The notes below the pieces were generated by a model. The model saw only the letters and a program-made list of their open reading frames with translations. It was not told where the DNA came from and did not search any database. From Methanobacterium bryantii (GTDB lineage Archaea; Methanobacteriota; Methanobacteria; Methanobacteriales; Methanobacteriaceae), in assembly GCF_002287175.1 (NCBI RefSeq), contig NZ_LMVM01000033.1, positions 1 through 64,000 on the forward strand: a DNA stretch of 64,000 nt, given 5' to 3'. The translations under genes and the position numbers were made by a program. This document shows, one piece after another, positions 1 through 8,388 of this stretch. Numbering within the stretch: position 1 is the stretch's first letter; each line of letters begins with the position of its first letter.

Positions 1-12
1 AATTTTGCAGCC

Positions 13-33
13 CAAAAAACCTTCGGTTTTTTG
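13..33. repeat. Short perfect hairpin at the window edge
   Basis: A 9-bp stem with a 3-nt loop (caaaaaacc/ttc/ggttttttg). It has the same geometry as the units of the hairpin arrays at 8.4, 18.7 and 61.8 kb, so it is probably the last unit of an array lying mostly to the left of the window. Confidence 0.6.
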
Positions 34-43
34 AGAGATTTTT

Positions 44-193
44 ACATGTCCATGATCCTGTGCATGAGTTATACTTTATGTTAAATTGTAATTTTTAATT
101 GATTATATGGGATTTATCTTAAAAAAAATATAATTTACTTACCCAGACACACGAGTGAAGCGATATTATTTACACAACATTCTGTGCATGAGC
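44..193. repeat. Dispersed intergenic element, copy 1
   Basis: About 150 bp that align, with small gaps, to 6775-6891. Shared words in the same order are catgtc, agttata, ttatcttaaaaa, taatttactt, tatttacacaa and catgagc. Within this copy the word ctgtgcatgag occurs at both ends (58-68 and 182-192), a direct repeat 124 bp apart. There is no open reading frame and no tRNA-like fold. It could be a MITE remnant or a small RNA; the sequence does not decide. Confidence 0.6.
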
Positions 194-211
194 GACTTTA
201 AAATAAAATTT

Positions 212-253
212 AAGTGAAATAAAACATTAAAACTTTTTATTTCACTTTTTTTT
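212..253 (+). terminator. Hairpin terminator-like structure with T tail
   Basis: A 13-bp perfect inverted repeat (212-224 with 235-247, 10-nt loop) followed by a run of T to 253. It could end a transcript coming from the left edge or from the dispersed element at 44-193. Between here and 530 I see nothing but AT-rich sequence. Confidence 0.45.
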
Positions 254-531
254 AAAAATAAAGATTATTTAGTTCAATTTAATATAATATTATCCAGATA
301 ATTATTCCTATTTTATCTATTAAATACACATTATCAGCATAATATATATCTTCTATTTTAAAATAAAATTTTCATATTAAAACTTTAAAATAGCCGTTTT
401 GTAGGAATAAGCCTTGTTCAAAGAATTGAGTTATATGTGCCCCTTAATGACACCAATTATTGATTTCTCAAAATAGTTTTAAAAAGGCTTTAAATTCTAA
501 AAAGAGTTATATGAATGTCTTTGATTTTAAA

Positions 532-549
532 CCAAAAGATTTATATATG
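532..549 (+). promoter_or_regulatory. BRE/TATA promoter of the 616 gene
   Basis: An A-rich BRE-like stretch followed by tttatatatg fits the archaeal promoter consensus. A start of transcription about 25 nt downstream (near 570) gives a leader of about 45 nt that contains two mutually exclusive weak stems (579-583/597-601 and 586-590/594-598) just before the GGAGG at 604-608. Confidence 0.5.
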
Positions 550-615
550 ATTCCATATTATTATGGTTGTACTTAAATGTCCTAACTTAATATTTAAGGA
601 CGTGGAGGCAGTATA

Positions 616-1029
616 ATTAATCGAAGTAGTTTATTTAAGATTTTTGGATTTCTTGTAGTCCTGCTGATTGCAGGAATGCCTGCAGTATCTGCAGGTAGTG
701 TCGGTGCAAAACATGTGGTTGTAACACCAAAATATGTAATGGCAACTGCAAAACATAGCTGTTCAATATCATCAGATTATAAATATCATACAAGGGTTTT
801 TTATAATTACAACCCACAAAAACATGCATGGGGAACATTAAAATTCGAGCAGGGAACATATTATGGTAGAAATCAAGGCACAAGTCCAGAAGGACTTTGG
901 TATGATAAAAAAACAGATATGGACTGGTGTTTAGTTCATGGAAAATCCCATGATCACCGTAATGTTTATTTAATTCCATATAATGGAAACATTCATGGAA
1001 AAAAAGTAGTTAACGGATATTTTGTATAA
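616..1029 (+). CDS. Small exported protein, unknown function, probable ATT start
   Basis: 137 residues if read from the ATT at 616. The N terminus then makes a proper signal peptide: positive residues (NRSSLFK), a hydrophobic core (IFGFLVVLLIAG) and a cleavage-like VSAG. The mature part is about 100 residues, rich in Tyr, His and Lys, with two Cys, and matches no family I recognise. The first canonical in-frame start, ATG 676, would remove most of the signal peptide and has no ribosome binding site. GGAGG at 604-608 stands exactly 7 nt before the ATT. An ATA lies 4 nt after the GGAGG and is the alternative. It is probably a surface or secreted protein. Confidence 0.6.
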   Translation: MNRSSLFKIFGFLVVLLIAGMPAVSAGSVGAKHVVVTPKYVMATAKHSCSISSDYKYHTRVFYNYNPQKHAWGTLKFEQGTYYGRNQGTSPEGLWYDKKTDMDWCLVHGKSHDHRNVYLIPYNGNIHGKKVVNGYFV

Positions 1030-1180
1030 ACATTCCATAATATAACTTAAAGACCTAATTAAACAAATTAGGCATAAATTTTCTATTTTTAAATAATTTT
1101 TTTAAATATTTCTTTATCAAGACTGAATCTATTTTTAATTTTAACTAAAAAAATAAAAAAATAATCAGGTAAAGATACAA

Positions 1181-1495
1181 TTATAGAAATGAAACAGCAG
1201 GAAGATTATTAAGATTATCTGAAGGGTCGTGGTCTCCATCTGTTCTGAGGTATTTATTTCCATTAACCTGGATAATATTAACTTTCTGACCTTCGTCCCA
1301 AACACCCTGATTACCATTAAGAATCGTTATGAATGTATAATTACTTTCTAAAGCTGTAACTACTTCATCTCGAGACCATATTTCAGCGTCTCCCATTGCA
1401 TTTCCTTTATCTTTATGAACTCTTGCCTGATCTATACAATTTCCTTCACCGTTGAATTTAACGGCGGATATACAATAATCTGCCCATTTTTCCAT
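1181..1495 (-). CDS. DUF3892-like small protein
   Basis: 104 residues. The pattern fits DUF3892: an N-terminal ADYCISAVKF strand, a central WSRDEVVTAL segment and the C-terminal signature YLRTDGDHDPSDNLNNLP. I chose ATG 1495 over an upstream in-frame start (1573) because AGGAG lies 5 nt before it and the family begins near this residue. It has no signal peptide or membrane segment, so it is presumably cytoplasmic. The family has no known biochemical role. It stands alone between AT-rich spacers. Confidence 0.7.
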   Translation of the reverse strand: MEKWADYCISAVKFNGEGNCIDQARVHKDKGNAMGDAEIWSRDEVVTALESNYTFITILNGNQGVWDEGQKVNIIQVNGNKYLRTDGDHDPSDNLNNLPAVSFL

Positions 1496-2169
1496 GGAAT
1501 CTCCTCTTTTTATTAAAAAATTTATTGAATCTGAAATATATTCTGACCAATATGATCTTGTATCAGTTAGCAAATGATATTTATTGTTTCCTATTTGGGC
1601 TAAATAGAAAAGATTAAGGTATATTATTAGAAATAGATTAATATTACAGTTAATTAGTAATTTCCAAACCTTCTTTTAAGTTTAATTATAAGAATAAGCT
1701 GGCTTTAACCAGTACTAACTAATTTTTAGATAATGACAACAAAATAAAGCAGGAAGAATATCATACTAGTAATCTATTTAAATTTTTAAAGTTATTATAT
1801 GTTATAAAGTGACTAGAACCATGCTTACCATAACCAAAAGCACCGTTAACAACTATTAGACTATTTTTCTTTTAAATCAAACTTAAAGTGTTAAACGTAT
1901 TACTTTATATACTCATCAAATAAACAAAGTACATTAAGCATCTCTAACTAATTTTTAAACCTTTTGAGTCATTTTTCAAAACACTGCGGAGGCTCTGAAA
2001 ATAGCTACTTTTAAATAGAAATAAATTTTAGATGTTTGGAACATACCTTAATTCTGTCAATGTTTATAAATGTCTTTTTATCTCACTTTTTAAATAATGA
2101 ACGAATATAGCTCCTAAAACTGTGGTATATATTTGGATAATTCCTGTTTGATCACGTCTTCTTGAAATC
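1496..2169. other. Gene-free AT-rich spacer
   Basis: About 670 bp without a convincing reading frame, strong hairpin or RNA gene on either strand. A GGAGGC word near 1990 is followed by a very short open frame that closes after a few codons, so I did not call a gene. The promoter of the downstream hydrolase gene is not obvious. Confidence 0.5.
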
Positions 2170-3030
2170 ATGATCCATTTTAAGCTAAACTTCAATTTTT
2201 TAGATAATACTAAAAATAAGGATGTGACATATAATATATTGATGCAAAATAAAACTAAAATAGAAAAGGCATTGCTTGCACCTTCAGCCTATAAACTACA
2301 AATAGAAGTTTTAAATAAATTTGCAGCGGGGGACATTACAAAAAATAGATTAATAATGCAGCATATCCCTAAAACATCCCTTACCAATCAATTATTTCTT
2401 GCTGCAAAAAAAGGTACTCCTATTGTAACCTTCGGAAGAAAAAATAAACCAGGAATTATGATTTTAGCGGGAGTTCATGGCAATGAGTATCCTGCCCAAA
2501 TAGCTGCGGTTAAGCTTATAAATAGATTAGCTGTAGAAGAATTAAATGTAACAGTCCGCGTGATTCCTTTTGCTATACCCTTTTCAACTGAAAGAAGCCT
2601 TAGATCATGGAAAGGCCAAGATCCAAACAGGACTGCAAATTTATATGGAACTCCCACCAACAACATACTGGCATATTCAAAGAGGAATAGAGTTAAATAC
2701 CTTGGTGATTTTCACTCTACTAGACCTGGGGGATATCCCGGAAAACTAAGTGTACTCTGTTCAGAAATTCCCTGCCTTTTAAGTTTCCAGATGGCTGATT
2801 TTATAGAAAAAGAAACCAAATCCACACTGTTGTCATTTACAAAGGCAGGATCAATATATCCTGGAGCTCTGGAAGATGTATTTAATTTAGCTGGAATTCC
2901 TGCAGTAACAGGAGAATCAATGTCACCACATGGAACAGTTATGCCTGGAAGCGTTGATGCATCCTTAGAACAAATGTATGCATTTTTAAAATTTCATAAA
3001 GTACTCAAAAAAGCGCCTGAAGTAACCTAA
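2170..3030 (+). CDS. Succinylglutamate desuccinylase/aspartoacylase-like zinc hydrolase
   Basis: 286 residues of the M14-type AstE/AspA fold. The zinc-binding H-x-x-E is in AGVHGNEYPAQ (about residues 100-110), the third ligand is the His of DFHSTRPGG (about 180), and a Glu in TGESM near the C terminus sits where the catalytic Glu is expected. Such enzymes hydrolyse N-acyl amino acids or carboxyl-terminal residues; the substrate cannot be told. The first 25 residues are poorly conserved-looking and there is no strong ribosome binding site at 2170, so translation might start at a later ATG (residue 25). It is monocistronic. Confidence 0.75.
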   Translation: MIHFKLNFNFLDNTKNKDVTYNILMQNKTKIEKALLAPSAYKLQIEVLNKFAAGDITKNRLIMQHIPKTSLTNQLFLAAKKGTPIVTFGRKNKPGIMILAGVHGNEYPAQIAAVKLINRLAVEELNVTVRVIPFAIPFSTERSLRSWKGQDPNRTANLYGTPTNNILAYSKRNRVKYLGDFHSTRPGGYPGKLSVLCSEIPCLLSFQMADFIEKETKSTLLSFTKAGSIYPGALEDVFNLAGIPAVTGESMSPHGTVMPGSVDASLEQMYAFLKFHKVLKKAPEVT

Positions 3031-3228
3031 TCTCAATATTATACCATATTAATCTTTTAAACTCCTTAAATCATTACATCATTACTTTTTTATAAAAAAT
3101 GGATAATATTCTTTTTAAACTCAAGTCATTATCTCATTTTAAATTAGCTTTTTTTAAAAATCTGGACTTTTCCATTTTTTCAATTTTTACCAAATTATAA
3201 CTCAAAGCACCTATTTTGGAATAACTTT

Positions 3229-3282
3229 GGATTAATTTGGTAGAAAATTAGGATAAAAATCGGATTAAATTCGGCAAAATTA
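3229..3282 (+). promoter_or_regulatory. Direct repeat upstream of the Cys-rich peptide promoter
   Basis: Two imperfect copies of a 21-22-bp word (3229-3250 and 3262-3282, consensus ggattaaWttYggYaRaaaa) lie just upstream of a TATA-like tttatatta at about 3303-3311. A third, partial match (ggaataactttgg) precedes them. Tandem boxes directly upstream of BRE/TATA suggest a regulator-binding region. This is inference. Confidence 0.4.
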
Positions 3283-3337
3283 CTTTTAGCATGCTTTACA
3301 TCTTTATATTATCAAAAGTACAATGGGGGTGAGAAAC

Positions 3338-3634
3338 ATGAAGAAAGTATCCCTTAAAAAAGCAGCAATTGTTTGTGCTGCAGTGATGATGGTCAGCATG
3401 GTACCAATTTTTGCGGCTGATACATGCACTTCCACAACAACCTTAAATCAGCACATGAAACACCAGTACAAATATCAACATGGACTAAATGACAGTGATA
3501 AACAGGTTAATTCAAATCAGAATAAAGTACACTGCCAAACCATTAACTGCACCCAGAACTGTACTGAAAATCAGCATAAGTACAGCTACTTAAACAAAAA
3601 TTCATATAACTTTACTAGAAACTGTACTTCCTGA
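3338..3634 (+). CDS. Small exported Cys- and sequon-rich protein
   Basis: 98 residues from ATG 3338, which has a GGGGGTGA ribosome binding site 5 nt upstream; the in-frame ATG 3323 overlaps that site and is rejected. A signal peptide (KKVSLKKAAIVCAAVMMVSM, then a cleavage-like FAA) precedes a mature chain of about 70 residues rich in Asn, His, Lys, Tyr and Gln. It has five mature Cys and five N-x-S/T sequons, three of them Asn-Cys-Thr. No family is recognised. The composition suggests a heavily glycosylated, disulfide- or metal-linked surface peptide. Confidence 0.65.
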   Translation: MKKVSLKKAAIVCAAVMMVSMVPIFAADTCTSTTTLNQHMKHQYKYQHGLNDSDKQVNSNQNKVHCQTINCTQNCTENQHKYSYLNKNSYNFTRNCTS

Positions 3635-3659
3635 AATTAGAGATTTATTAATATAAAAA

Positions 3660-3683
3660 GAATAAGATATTTTCATCTTATTC
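3660..3683. terminator. Hairpin between convergent genes
   Basis: A 9-bp perfect stem (gaataagat/atcttattc) with a 6-nt loop lies between the stop codons of the convergent 3338 and 3700 genes. It would be transcribed from both sides and may act as a bidirectional terminator or 3' stabiliser. Confidence 0.45.
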
Positions 3684-3699
3684 CCATTATTTTAAGGAT

Positions 3700-4026
3700 T
3701 TATTCCCAGGATATCTTTAAAAATATAGATAAACCTACAAATTGAATTATATTTGTAATAAATAGAGGTATTCCCATTCCCTGACCTTTAAACCCGCTTA
3801 TTAAAAATATGAATCCAGTAAACAGAATATTCTGGATTAAAAGGAGTACTATAAATATCAGGATGCCCATTATAAATCTAGATTTAAATTCTTTATAACT
3901 GTTCCAGTAAACATATAGCAGCACTAATAAAATCGAAATATTGAAAATTCCAATTATTCCTGCTACAGAAACCAGCTCTGTATTATAATGACCAATACCC
4001 CCTCTAAATCCCTGCTGTAATCCCAT
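3700..4026 (-). CDS. Three-segment membrane protein paired with an ArsR-type regulator
   Basis: 108 residues with three hydrophobic helices (about 19-41, 51-73 and 83-105) and short charged loops (NSYKEFKSRF between helices 1 and 2). It lies 18 nt downstream of the HTH gene at 4323-4045 and is surely co-transcribed. The arrangement and helix pattern recall DUF7521 membrane proteins, which often follow ArsR-like regulators in archaea; that assignment is tentative. It may act as a membrane sensor for the regulator or be its regulated output. Confidence 0.65.
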   Translation of the reverse strand: MGLQQGFRGGIGHYNTELVSVAGIIGIFNISILLVLLYVYWNSYKEFKSRFIMGILIFIVLLLIQNILFTGFIFLISGFKGQGMGIPLFITNIIQFVGLSIFLKISWE

Positions 4027-4044
4027 ATAGCTCTCCTCTTTATA

Positions 4045-4323
4045 TTATTTATTCCTTAATGACTCCCATATTTCTTTAAAAACATTATAATTTTCTTCCA
4101 TTTTATCTGAAAGGAAATACATTATGTTATATTTTTCCCCAGTCGAAGTAACAACGTTGTTTTCCTCCAGAACTTTAAGATGATGCCTGATGGTTGTGTA
4201 ATCAAGTTTTAATTCATCTGCAAGTTGATGGGCATTATATGGCCTGGTATGCAGTTTGTCAATTATTTTGGCCCGGTTAACACCACCCCTACTTGCAAAA
4301 AGCCACCAAAGCACTTTTTTCAT
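4045..4323 (-). CDS. ArsR-family winged-helix transcription regulator
   Basis: 92 residues with a winged helix-turn-helix: RAKIIDKLHTRPYNAHQLAD (about 18-37) followed by the recognition helix DYTTIRHHLKVLEENNVV and a short wing (TGEKYNIMYFLS). No Cys pair of the metal-sensing ArsR type is present, so the ligand is not a classical thiol-bound metal. It is translated just upstream of a three-helix membrane protein, suggesting a two-gene regulator/sensor unit that probably controls itself or neighbouring envelope genes. Confidence 0.8.
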   Translation of the reverse strand: MKKVLWWLFASRGGVNRAKIIDKLHTRPYNAHQLADELKLDYTTIRHHLKVLEENNVVTSTGEKYNIMYFLSDKMEENYNVFKEIWESLRNK

Positions 4324-4347
4324 GATTTATCCCTTTTAAATTCTACA

Positions 4348-6042
4348 TTAACTGAATATCTGATAAAATAAACTCTTTATAAACTTAAATATAATATCAA
4401 AGGGTTCACTGGCCTTATTCACAAAAATATATTTTGGAAATGTCATATTTGCCTTGCTTGTATGATCATAAGTTAATTCTGCAAAGATATATTTCATATC
4501 TGCCTTATTTAATTTTTTACCGTCTACTATTACTGAATCAGGGACACTTTTATTAGCTTCCATATAATCAAAGACGTCTTTTCCAGCTTCCCTGTATTCA
4601 TCAATTGTAAGAACTCCAAAATAGGTGCTTTCTCCAGATATATTGCCTGAAAAACTCAGAGATGTATTTTGAATAGGATAACCGCTTACATATTGTGAAG
4701 CTAGATATAACCATTTTAAAGTACCTAATCTAGGTTTTTTACCATCTAAAATACTTTGAGAGCCGTATGCAACTACTTCAGGATCTATTTTATGAATTCC
4801 AATTAGATTTGAATCATAGCTTGAACTGGATAAATTTGCATTTGAAGAATATGCCGCGTCAATTAATCCAGAAGCTATCTTATTGATCTCTTCATCCTGT
4901 GAAGATGTTCCCACGTTCGGCTGAATCAATTCCACCCCTCCGCTCTCTAAAAATTTAGAAGGGTCGTATAAACCTGCAAAATAAACACTGGAATAATTAT
5001 CGTCCCACGCTCTGGGCAAATAACTCATATTATCTAAATCAAGCTTACCATAGTTTACAAAAACAATTCCATCCAGATTTTGGGCATATTTTTTAAGATA
5101 ACCCTCTTTGATACCTTCAATTAAGTCCACCATAGATCCCGGATCCACTGCTGCGATATAAGCTGCAATTCCTCCAGGTGCGTTTTTGATAGTTCTTGGC
5201 GCTTCTCCAGGTTTAGGAGATTGATCATCTATTTCTACATTAGCCGAGCCACATATAGTCTCTTTTATTTTATTAAGCATATCTTTATCAGTACTTTCTG
5301 ATATCAGGTTATCACAGGCTATGTAAACTACAGGAAGGTTGTTATTTACATAACTGTTCATTACAATGCTGGTTGTGATATCATTGGAAGACCATAAAGT
5401 CACTTTATCATTTACAGTAACGTTTTTGTCTACACTGAAGCTTGCATCTTTCCACAGGGTCATTGCCACTGGTAAAAGACTTGAAGGTGCTTTAATTTTT
5501 GTATTTCCACTTTGAATGCTGGTTAATGTATTTTCATCGTTGCCGTTCCATATCCTATCTGTTTGAATATTAGAATATTGACTAAGTACAGAATCAGGTA
5601 TTGAAGAAGGGGAAGCACAAACAATTATCTTTTTAGGTGCTAATTTCTGAATTTCAGCATTTACATTATCTGGAATGGTATTACCTACTACTAAAAGGGG
5701 GGCGTTATTTTTTATTGCAACCAATGCTGCAGATACATCCTGACCTGTTCCAAGCACGACAACATCGCTTGTTGTCCAGTATTTGCTGGAAATACTAACT
5801 GAATCTGCAGTAATCTTTTCCCCACTTAATGAGATATCCCCAAAAACAGTGGCAGTTTTACCATTTAAATAATTTAAAACAGCTTGACTTGGATTTTTAT
5901 CACTTAAAATAAGTTGACTATTTGTAAATGATGCTGCAGGAGCTGTTATTATCTCATTTGATGGTTCGCTCACGAATACATTTGCTGATGCCGGGGCAAG
6001 CAAAATAAAAATAGTTACAAATAACAGTATAACCTTATTCAT
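4348..6042 (-). CDS. Exported surface protein with CWB2-like and pseudomurein-binding domains
   Basis: 564 residues from ATG 6042, preceded by AGGTG at a 6-nt spacing; the TTG 15 nt upstream overlaps that site. A signal peptide ends near residue 25. Residues about 85-155 (VVLGTGQD, APLLVVGN, KKIIVCASPSSIPDSVL) follow the pattern of clostridial cell-wall-binding repeat 2. The C-terminal part (EYREAGKDVFDYMEANKSVP followed by VDGKKLNKADMKYIF) is a pseudomurein-binding repeat. The middle (about 190-430) is unassigned. It is probably anchored non-covalently in the pseudomurein sacculus. It lies 34 nt after pyrI on the same strand and may share its transcript, although the functions look unrelated. 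Confidence 0.75.
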   Translation of the reverse strand: MNKVILLFVTIFILLAPASANVFVSEPSNEIITAPAASFTNSQLILSDKNPSQAVLNYLNGKTATVFGDISLSGEKITADSVSISSKYWTTSDVVVLGTGQDVSAALVAIKNNAPLLVVGNTIPDNVNAEIQKLAPKKIIVCASPSSIPDSVLSQYSNIQTDRIWNGNDENTLTSIQSGNTKIKAPSSLLPVAMTLWKDASFSVDKNVTVNDKVTLWSSNDITTSIVMNSYVNNNLPVVYIACDNLISESTDKDMLNKIKETICGSANVEIDDQSPKPGEAPRTIKNAPGGIAAYIAAVDPGSMVDLIEGIKEGYLKKYAQNLDGIVFVNYGKLDLDNMSYLPRAWDDNYSSVYFAGLYDPSKFLESGGVELIQPNVGTSSQDEEINKIASGLIDAAYSSNANLSSSSYDSNLIGIHKIDPEVVAYGSQSILDGKKPRLGTLKWLYLASQYVSGYPIQNTSLSFSGNISGESTYFGVLTIDEYREAGKDVFDYMEANKSVPDSVIVDGKKLNKADMKYIFAELTYDHTSKANMTFPKYIFVNKASEPFDIIFKFIKSLFYQIFS

Positions 6043-6075
6043 TAAAAACACCTGCAAAAATAGAGAAATAGATAG

Positions 6076-6540
6076 TTAAAATTGAGCTTCAATTTCGTCT
6101 TCTTCCATGATCCGTTCACAGTAATAGCATCTTAAAACCACTGGTTTTTTGCCTGTCACAAAGAATTTTATTTGCACTGGCTCATCTGTATTTGTTATAC
6201 AGTTTGGATTAGGGCATTTTAGTATATCTTTCACTTTATCTAAAAGATGCACTTTACTTTTTTCTACAATTTCATAGTCTCGGATTATATTGATTGTAGC
6301 AGAAGGTGCTATTAATGCTATTTTATCAACTTCTTTAGGGGCCAGTTCTCGTCCTTCTATTTTAACTATATCTTTACTGCCCATCTGTGATGATAATACA
6401 TTCATAGCAACAGTTACTGTAGTTTTTTCATTTGGTAATTCAAGTATTTTAAGAACACTTAAAGCTCTATTTGAGGTTATATGGTCTATAACTGTACCAT
6501 TCTTTATTGGCTTAACCTTAAGTTCTTTTGGCGTTTTCAT
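6076..6540 (-). CDS. pyrI: Aspartate carbamoyltransferase regulatory chain
   Basis: 154 residues, the usual length. PyrI binds the nucleotide effectors (CTP/ATP) and joins catalytic trimers of aspartate transcarbamoylase in pyrimidine synthesis. The N-terminal allosteric domain has KNGTVIDHI and the nucleotide-binding strand pattern. The zinc domain holds Cys109, Cys114, Cys138 and Cys141, at the same positions as in the E. coli chain. pyrB is not in this window, so the two subunit genes are unlinked here. An AGGT motif 5 nt before the ATG supports the start. Confidence 0.95.
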   Translation of the reverse strand: MKTPKELKVKPIKNGTVIDHITSNRALSVLKILELPNEKTTVTVAMNVLSSQMGSKDIVKIEGRELAPKEVDKIALIAPSATINIIRDYEIVEKSKVHLLDKVKDILKCPNPNCITNTDEPVQIKFFVTGKKPVVLRCYYCERIMEEDEIEAQF

Positions 6541-6774
6541 GTTATACCTGCAGTAATTTTTATTTTAAAGCTCATATCCAATTGAAGACACGTTTAAGTC
6601 ATATATATTATAAAAAAATTATAATAACATTTATTCAATGCTTAATTGATGTTATAATAAATTGATATGAACCTTCTTAATTATCTATATCTAATAAAAA
6701 TAGTACCCTTTTGCTTATAAATTTTGGTTTTTATAAAAAATTCCATACTTAGACCTATTTAATTAAAGTACGTT
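6541..6774. other. AT-rich spacer upstream of pyrI
   Basis: Holds the likely pyrI promoter on the minus strand (TATA-like sequence around 6600-6625). It also holds an imperfect inverted repeat (ttataataacatt near 6620 with gatgttataataa near 6650), which could be an operator. No reading frame is supported. Confidence 0.4.
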
Positions 6775-6906
6775 CATGTCTGTGACATGTCATTAGTTAT
6801 ATTTCAATTTTTATGGTAATTATCTTAAAAACATGTAATTTACTTCAGATATATGCATGGAACTTTATTTACACAATCTCGTGGACATGAGCATTGAAGT
6901 AAATTA
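6775..6906. repeat. Dispersed intergenic element, copy 2
   Basis: Matches the element at 44-193 along its length. It starts with a small hairpin (catgtc/tgt/gacatg, 6775-6789). Its right half is bounded by a perfect 12-bp inverted repeat, taatttacttca at 6836-6847 and tgaagtaaatta at 6895-6906, which would fold the last 70 bp into one arm. It lies between the divergent-side flank of pyrI and the 3' end of the oxidoreductase gene. Confidence 0.6.
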
Positions 6907-6920
6907 GTTTAATGTTACAA

Positions 6921-7883
6921 CTATCTGATCTGCAAAGCAGGGATCACTTGCCGGCCAAAATCTTCAATGAACTCTTTTTGGCTTCGGTTTACATTATGAA
7001 GATAGATATGTTCAAATCCAAGTTTATTATACTCTTCCAGCTTTTTTATGTGATCTTCAATATCTGCTGAAATATACACTTTTTCATGTATATCCTCAGG
7101 TTTAACAAGTTCAGATGCATCATCAAATTGTTCAGGTATCTTTAATTCTGTTTGAACACGATTTTTAAATGCATTGGTTTTCCACTGCTCCCATGCGCCG
7201 TTTAATGCTTCTTCTTCCGTTTTAGCATAAGATAACTGTGCCTTAAGGTATACAGGGTTTCCCTTTCCACCGCCTCTATGGAATGCTTTTATAATATTTT
7301 GAAGTTCTTTTTTAGGCTTTGAAGTTGTAATTAACCCATCTGCCCATCCTCCAATCCATTCTGCAGTTTCAACTGAGATTGCTGCCCCTATTAAAAGAGG
7401 AGACTTTTTAGGCCGCGTATAAAGAGTGGCATCCTCAATATTTATATATCCTCGATATGTTACAGTCCCTCCTGACCAAAGAGCTTTCATAATAGCTGCA
7501 GACTCTTTTAAACGTTCATTTCTTTCAGTTTTTGTGGGCCATCTTTCACCGGTTATGCCCTCATTTAACAACTGTCCGCTCCCCACTGCTATCCAGAACC
7601 GGTCTGGAAACATTTCACCAAGTGTAGCTGCTGCCTGGGCAATTATAGCTGGATGATATCTTTGCCCTGGAGAAGTCACTACCCCAAATGGCAGTGATGT
7701 AGAGTTTAACGCTGCCCCCAGCCATGTCCATGCAAATCCACATTCTCCTTGATTTTTGCCCCAGGGATGGAAATGATCTGAGCACATTGCTATGTTAAAC
7801 CCTGTTTTTTCAGCTAATTGAACCAAATTTAATAATTTACTTGGTTTAAATTGCTCATGGGATGCATGAAAACCAATTTTCAT
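6921..7883 (-). CDS. LLM-class flavin oxidoreductase, TIGR03885-like
   Basis: 320 residues from ATG 7883, where the family signature MKIGFHASHEQF begins; an in-frame GTG three codons upstream is less likely. The luciferase-like TIM barrel is clear: CSDHFHPW (about 36-43), GQRYHPAIIAQAAATLGEMF, FWIAVGSGQLLNE and the cofactor-binding ADGLITTS. This subfamily was described as a probable non-F420 flavin enzyme; F420 or FMN use cannot be decided from the sequence. The substrate is unknown. It lies 36 nt after a DUF2267 gene and is probably co-transcribed with it. Confidence 0.85.
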   Translation of the reverse strand: MKIGFHASHEQFKPSKLLNLVQLAEKTGFNIAMCSDHFHPWGKNQGECGFAWTWLGAALNSTSLPFGVVTSPGQRYHPAIIAQAAATLGEMFPDRFWIAVGSGQLLNEGITGERWPTKTERNERLKESAAIMKALWSGGTVTYRGYINIEDATLYTRPKKSPLLIGAAISVETAEWIGGWADGLITTSKPKKELQNIIKAFHRGGGKGNPVYLKAQLSYAKTEEEALNGAWEQWKTNAFKNRVQTELKIPEQFDDASELVKPEDIHEKVYISADIEDHIKKLEEYNKLGFEHIYLHNVNRSQKEFIEDFGRQVIPALQIR

Positions 7884-7919
7884 ATTTTTCACATACTAAA
7901 ATGGTTTAATTATTTTTAA

Positions 7920-8363
7920 TCATTTTTTTGAAGTTGAAGATTTCCATAGGTTCTGGATATCTTTGGGAAGATTAGATCTTACCTGTTTTATTTCTCCAGC
8001 ACCACCAAGTCTATTTTCTAATAAGTGAAATACAGCTCTAGTAGCTTCTTCAGTTTTTATTGGCCTTTTAGGTGTTTTTTCCTGTACTTTCTGGAAAAAT
8101 TCTTCCCTATTTTTTATTTTATCAGGCTTGTGTCTTGTACTGTATCCCTCATAATAAATTCCCTTCATAACCATTGGAAGCTCATCTCCAAGTTCTATAG
8201 CTTCTTCAAGGGGTAATCGATCTCTTAATGTTTGAATTACAGATCTAAAAGCTATATAAACCATGTTTTCGTCTTCCCACCCCAGATCATCTTGCATTTC
8301 ATGCAGCCATTCCTTTGTTTTCTGTGTAGACTTTTCTATTGATGAAAATGCAGTCTTAACCAT
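7920..8363 (-). CDS. DUF2267 domain protein
   Basis: 147 residues. The hallmark segment of DUF2267 is present: AFRSVIQTLRDRLPLEEAI and then ELPMVMKGIYYEGY (about 55-95). A helical N-terminal region (KTKEWLHEMQDDLGWED) precedes it, and a second helical half (about 110-140) follows. The family is small, soluble and helical, of unknown function, often found with stress-related genes. AGGAG 8 nt upstream supports the ATG. Its promoter lies in or beyond the hairpin array immediately upstream. Confidence 0.8.
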   Translation of the reverse strand: MVKTAFSSIEKSTQKTKEWLHEMQDDLGWEDENMVYIAFRSVIQTLRDRLPLEEAIELGDELPMVMKGIYYEGYSTRHKPDKIKNREEFFQKVQEKTPKRPIKTEEATRAVFHLLENRLGGAGEIKQVRSNLPKDIQNLWKSSTSKK

Positions 8364-8388
8364 TTATTATCACTCCTAATTATTTTCT

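Noticed and set aside
635..979. 114-codon minus-strand open frame
   Set aside because: It is a shadow of the exported-protein gene at 616-1029, which has a signal peptide, promoter and GGAGG.
1735..2169. Possible tRNA or small-RNA gene in the long spacer
   Set aside because: No cloverleaf, no GC-rich stems typical of archaeal RNAs in AT-rich DNA and no box C/D pair could be found by eye.
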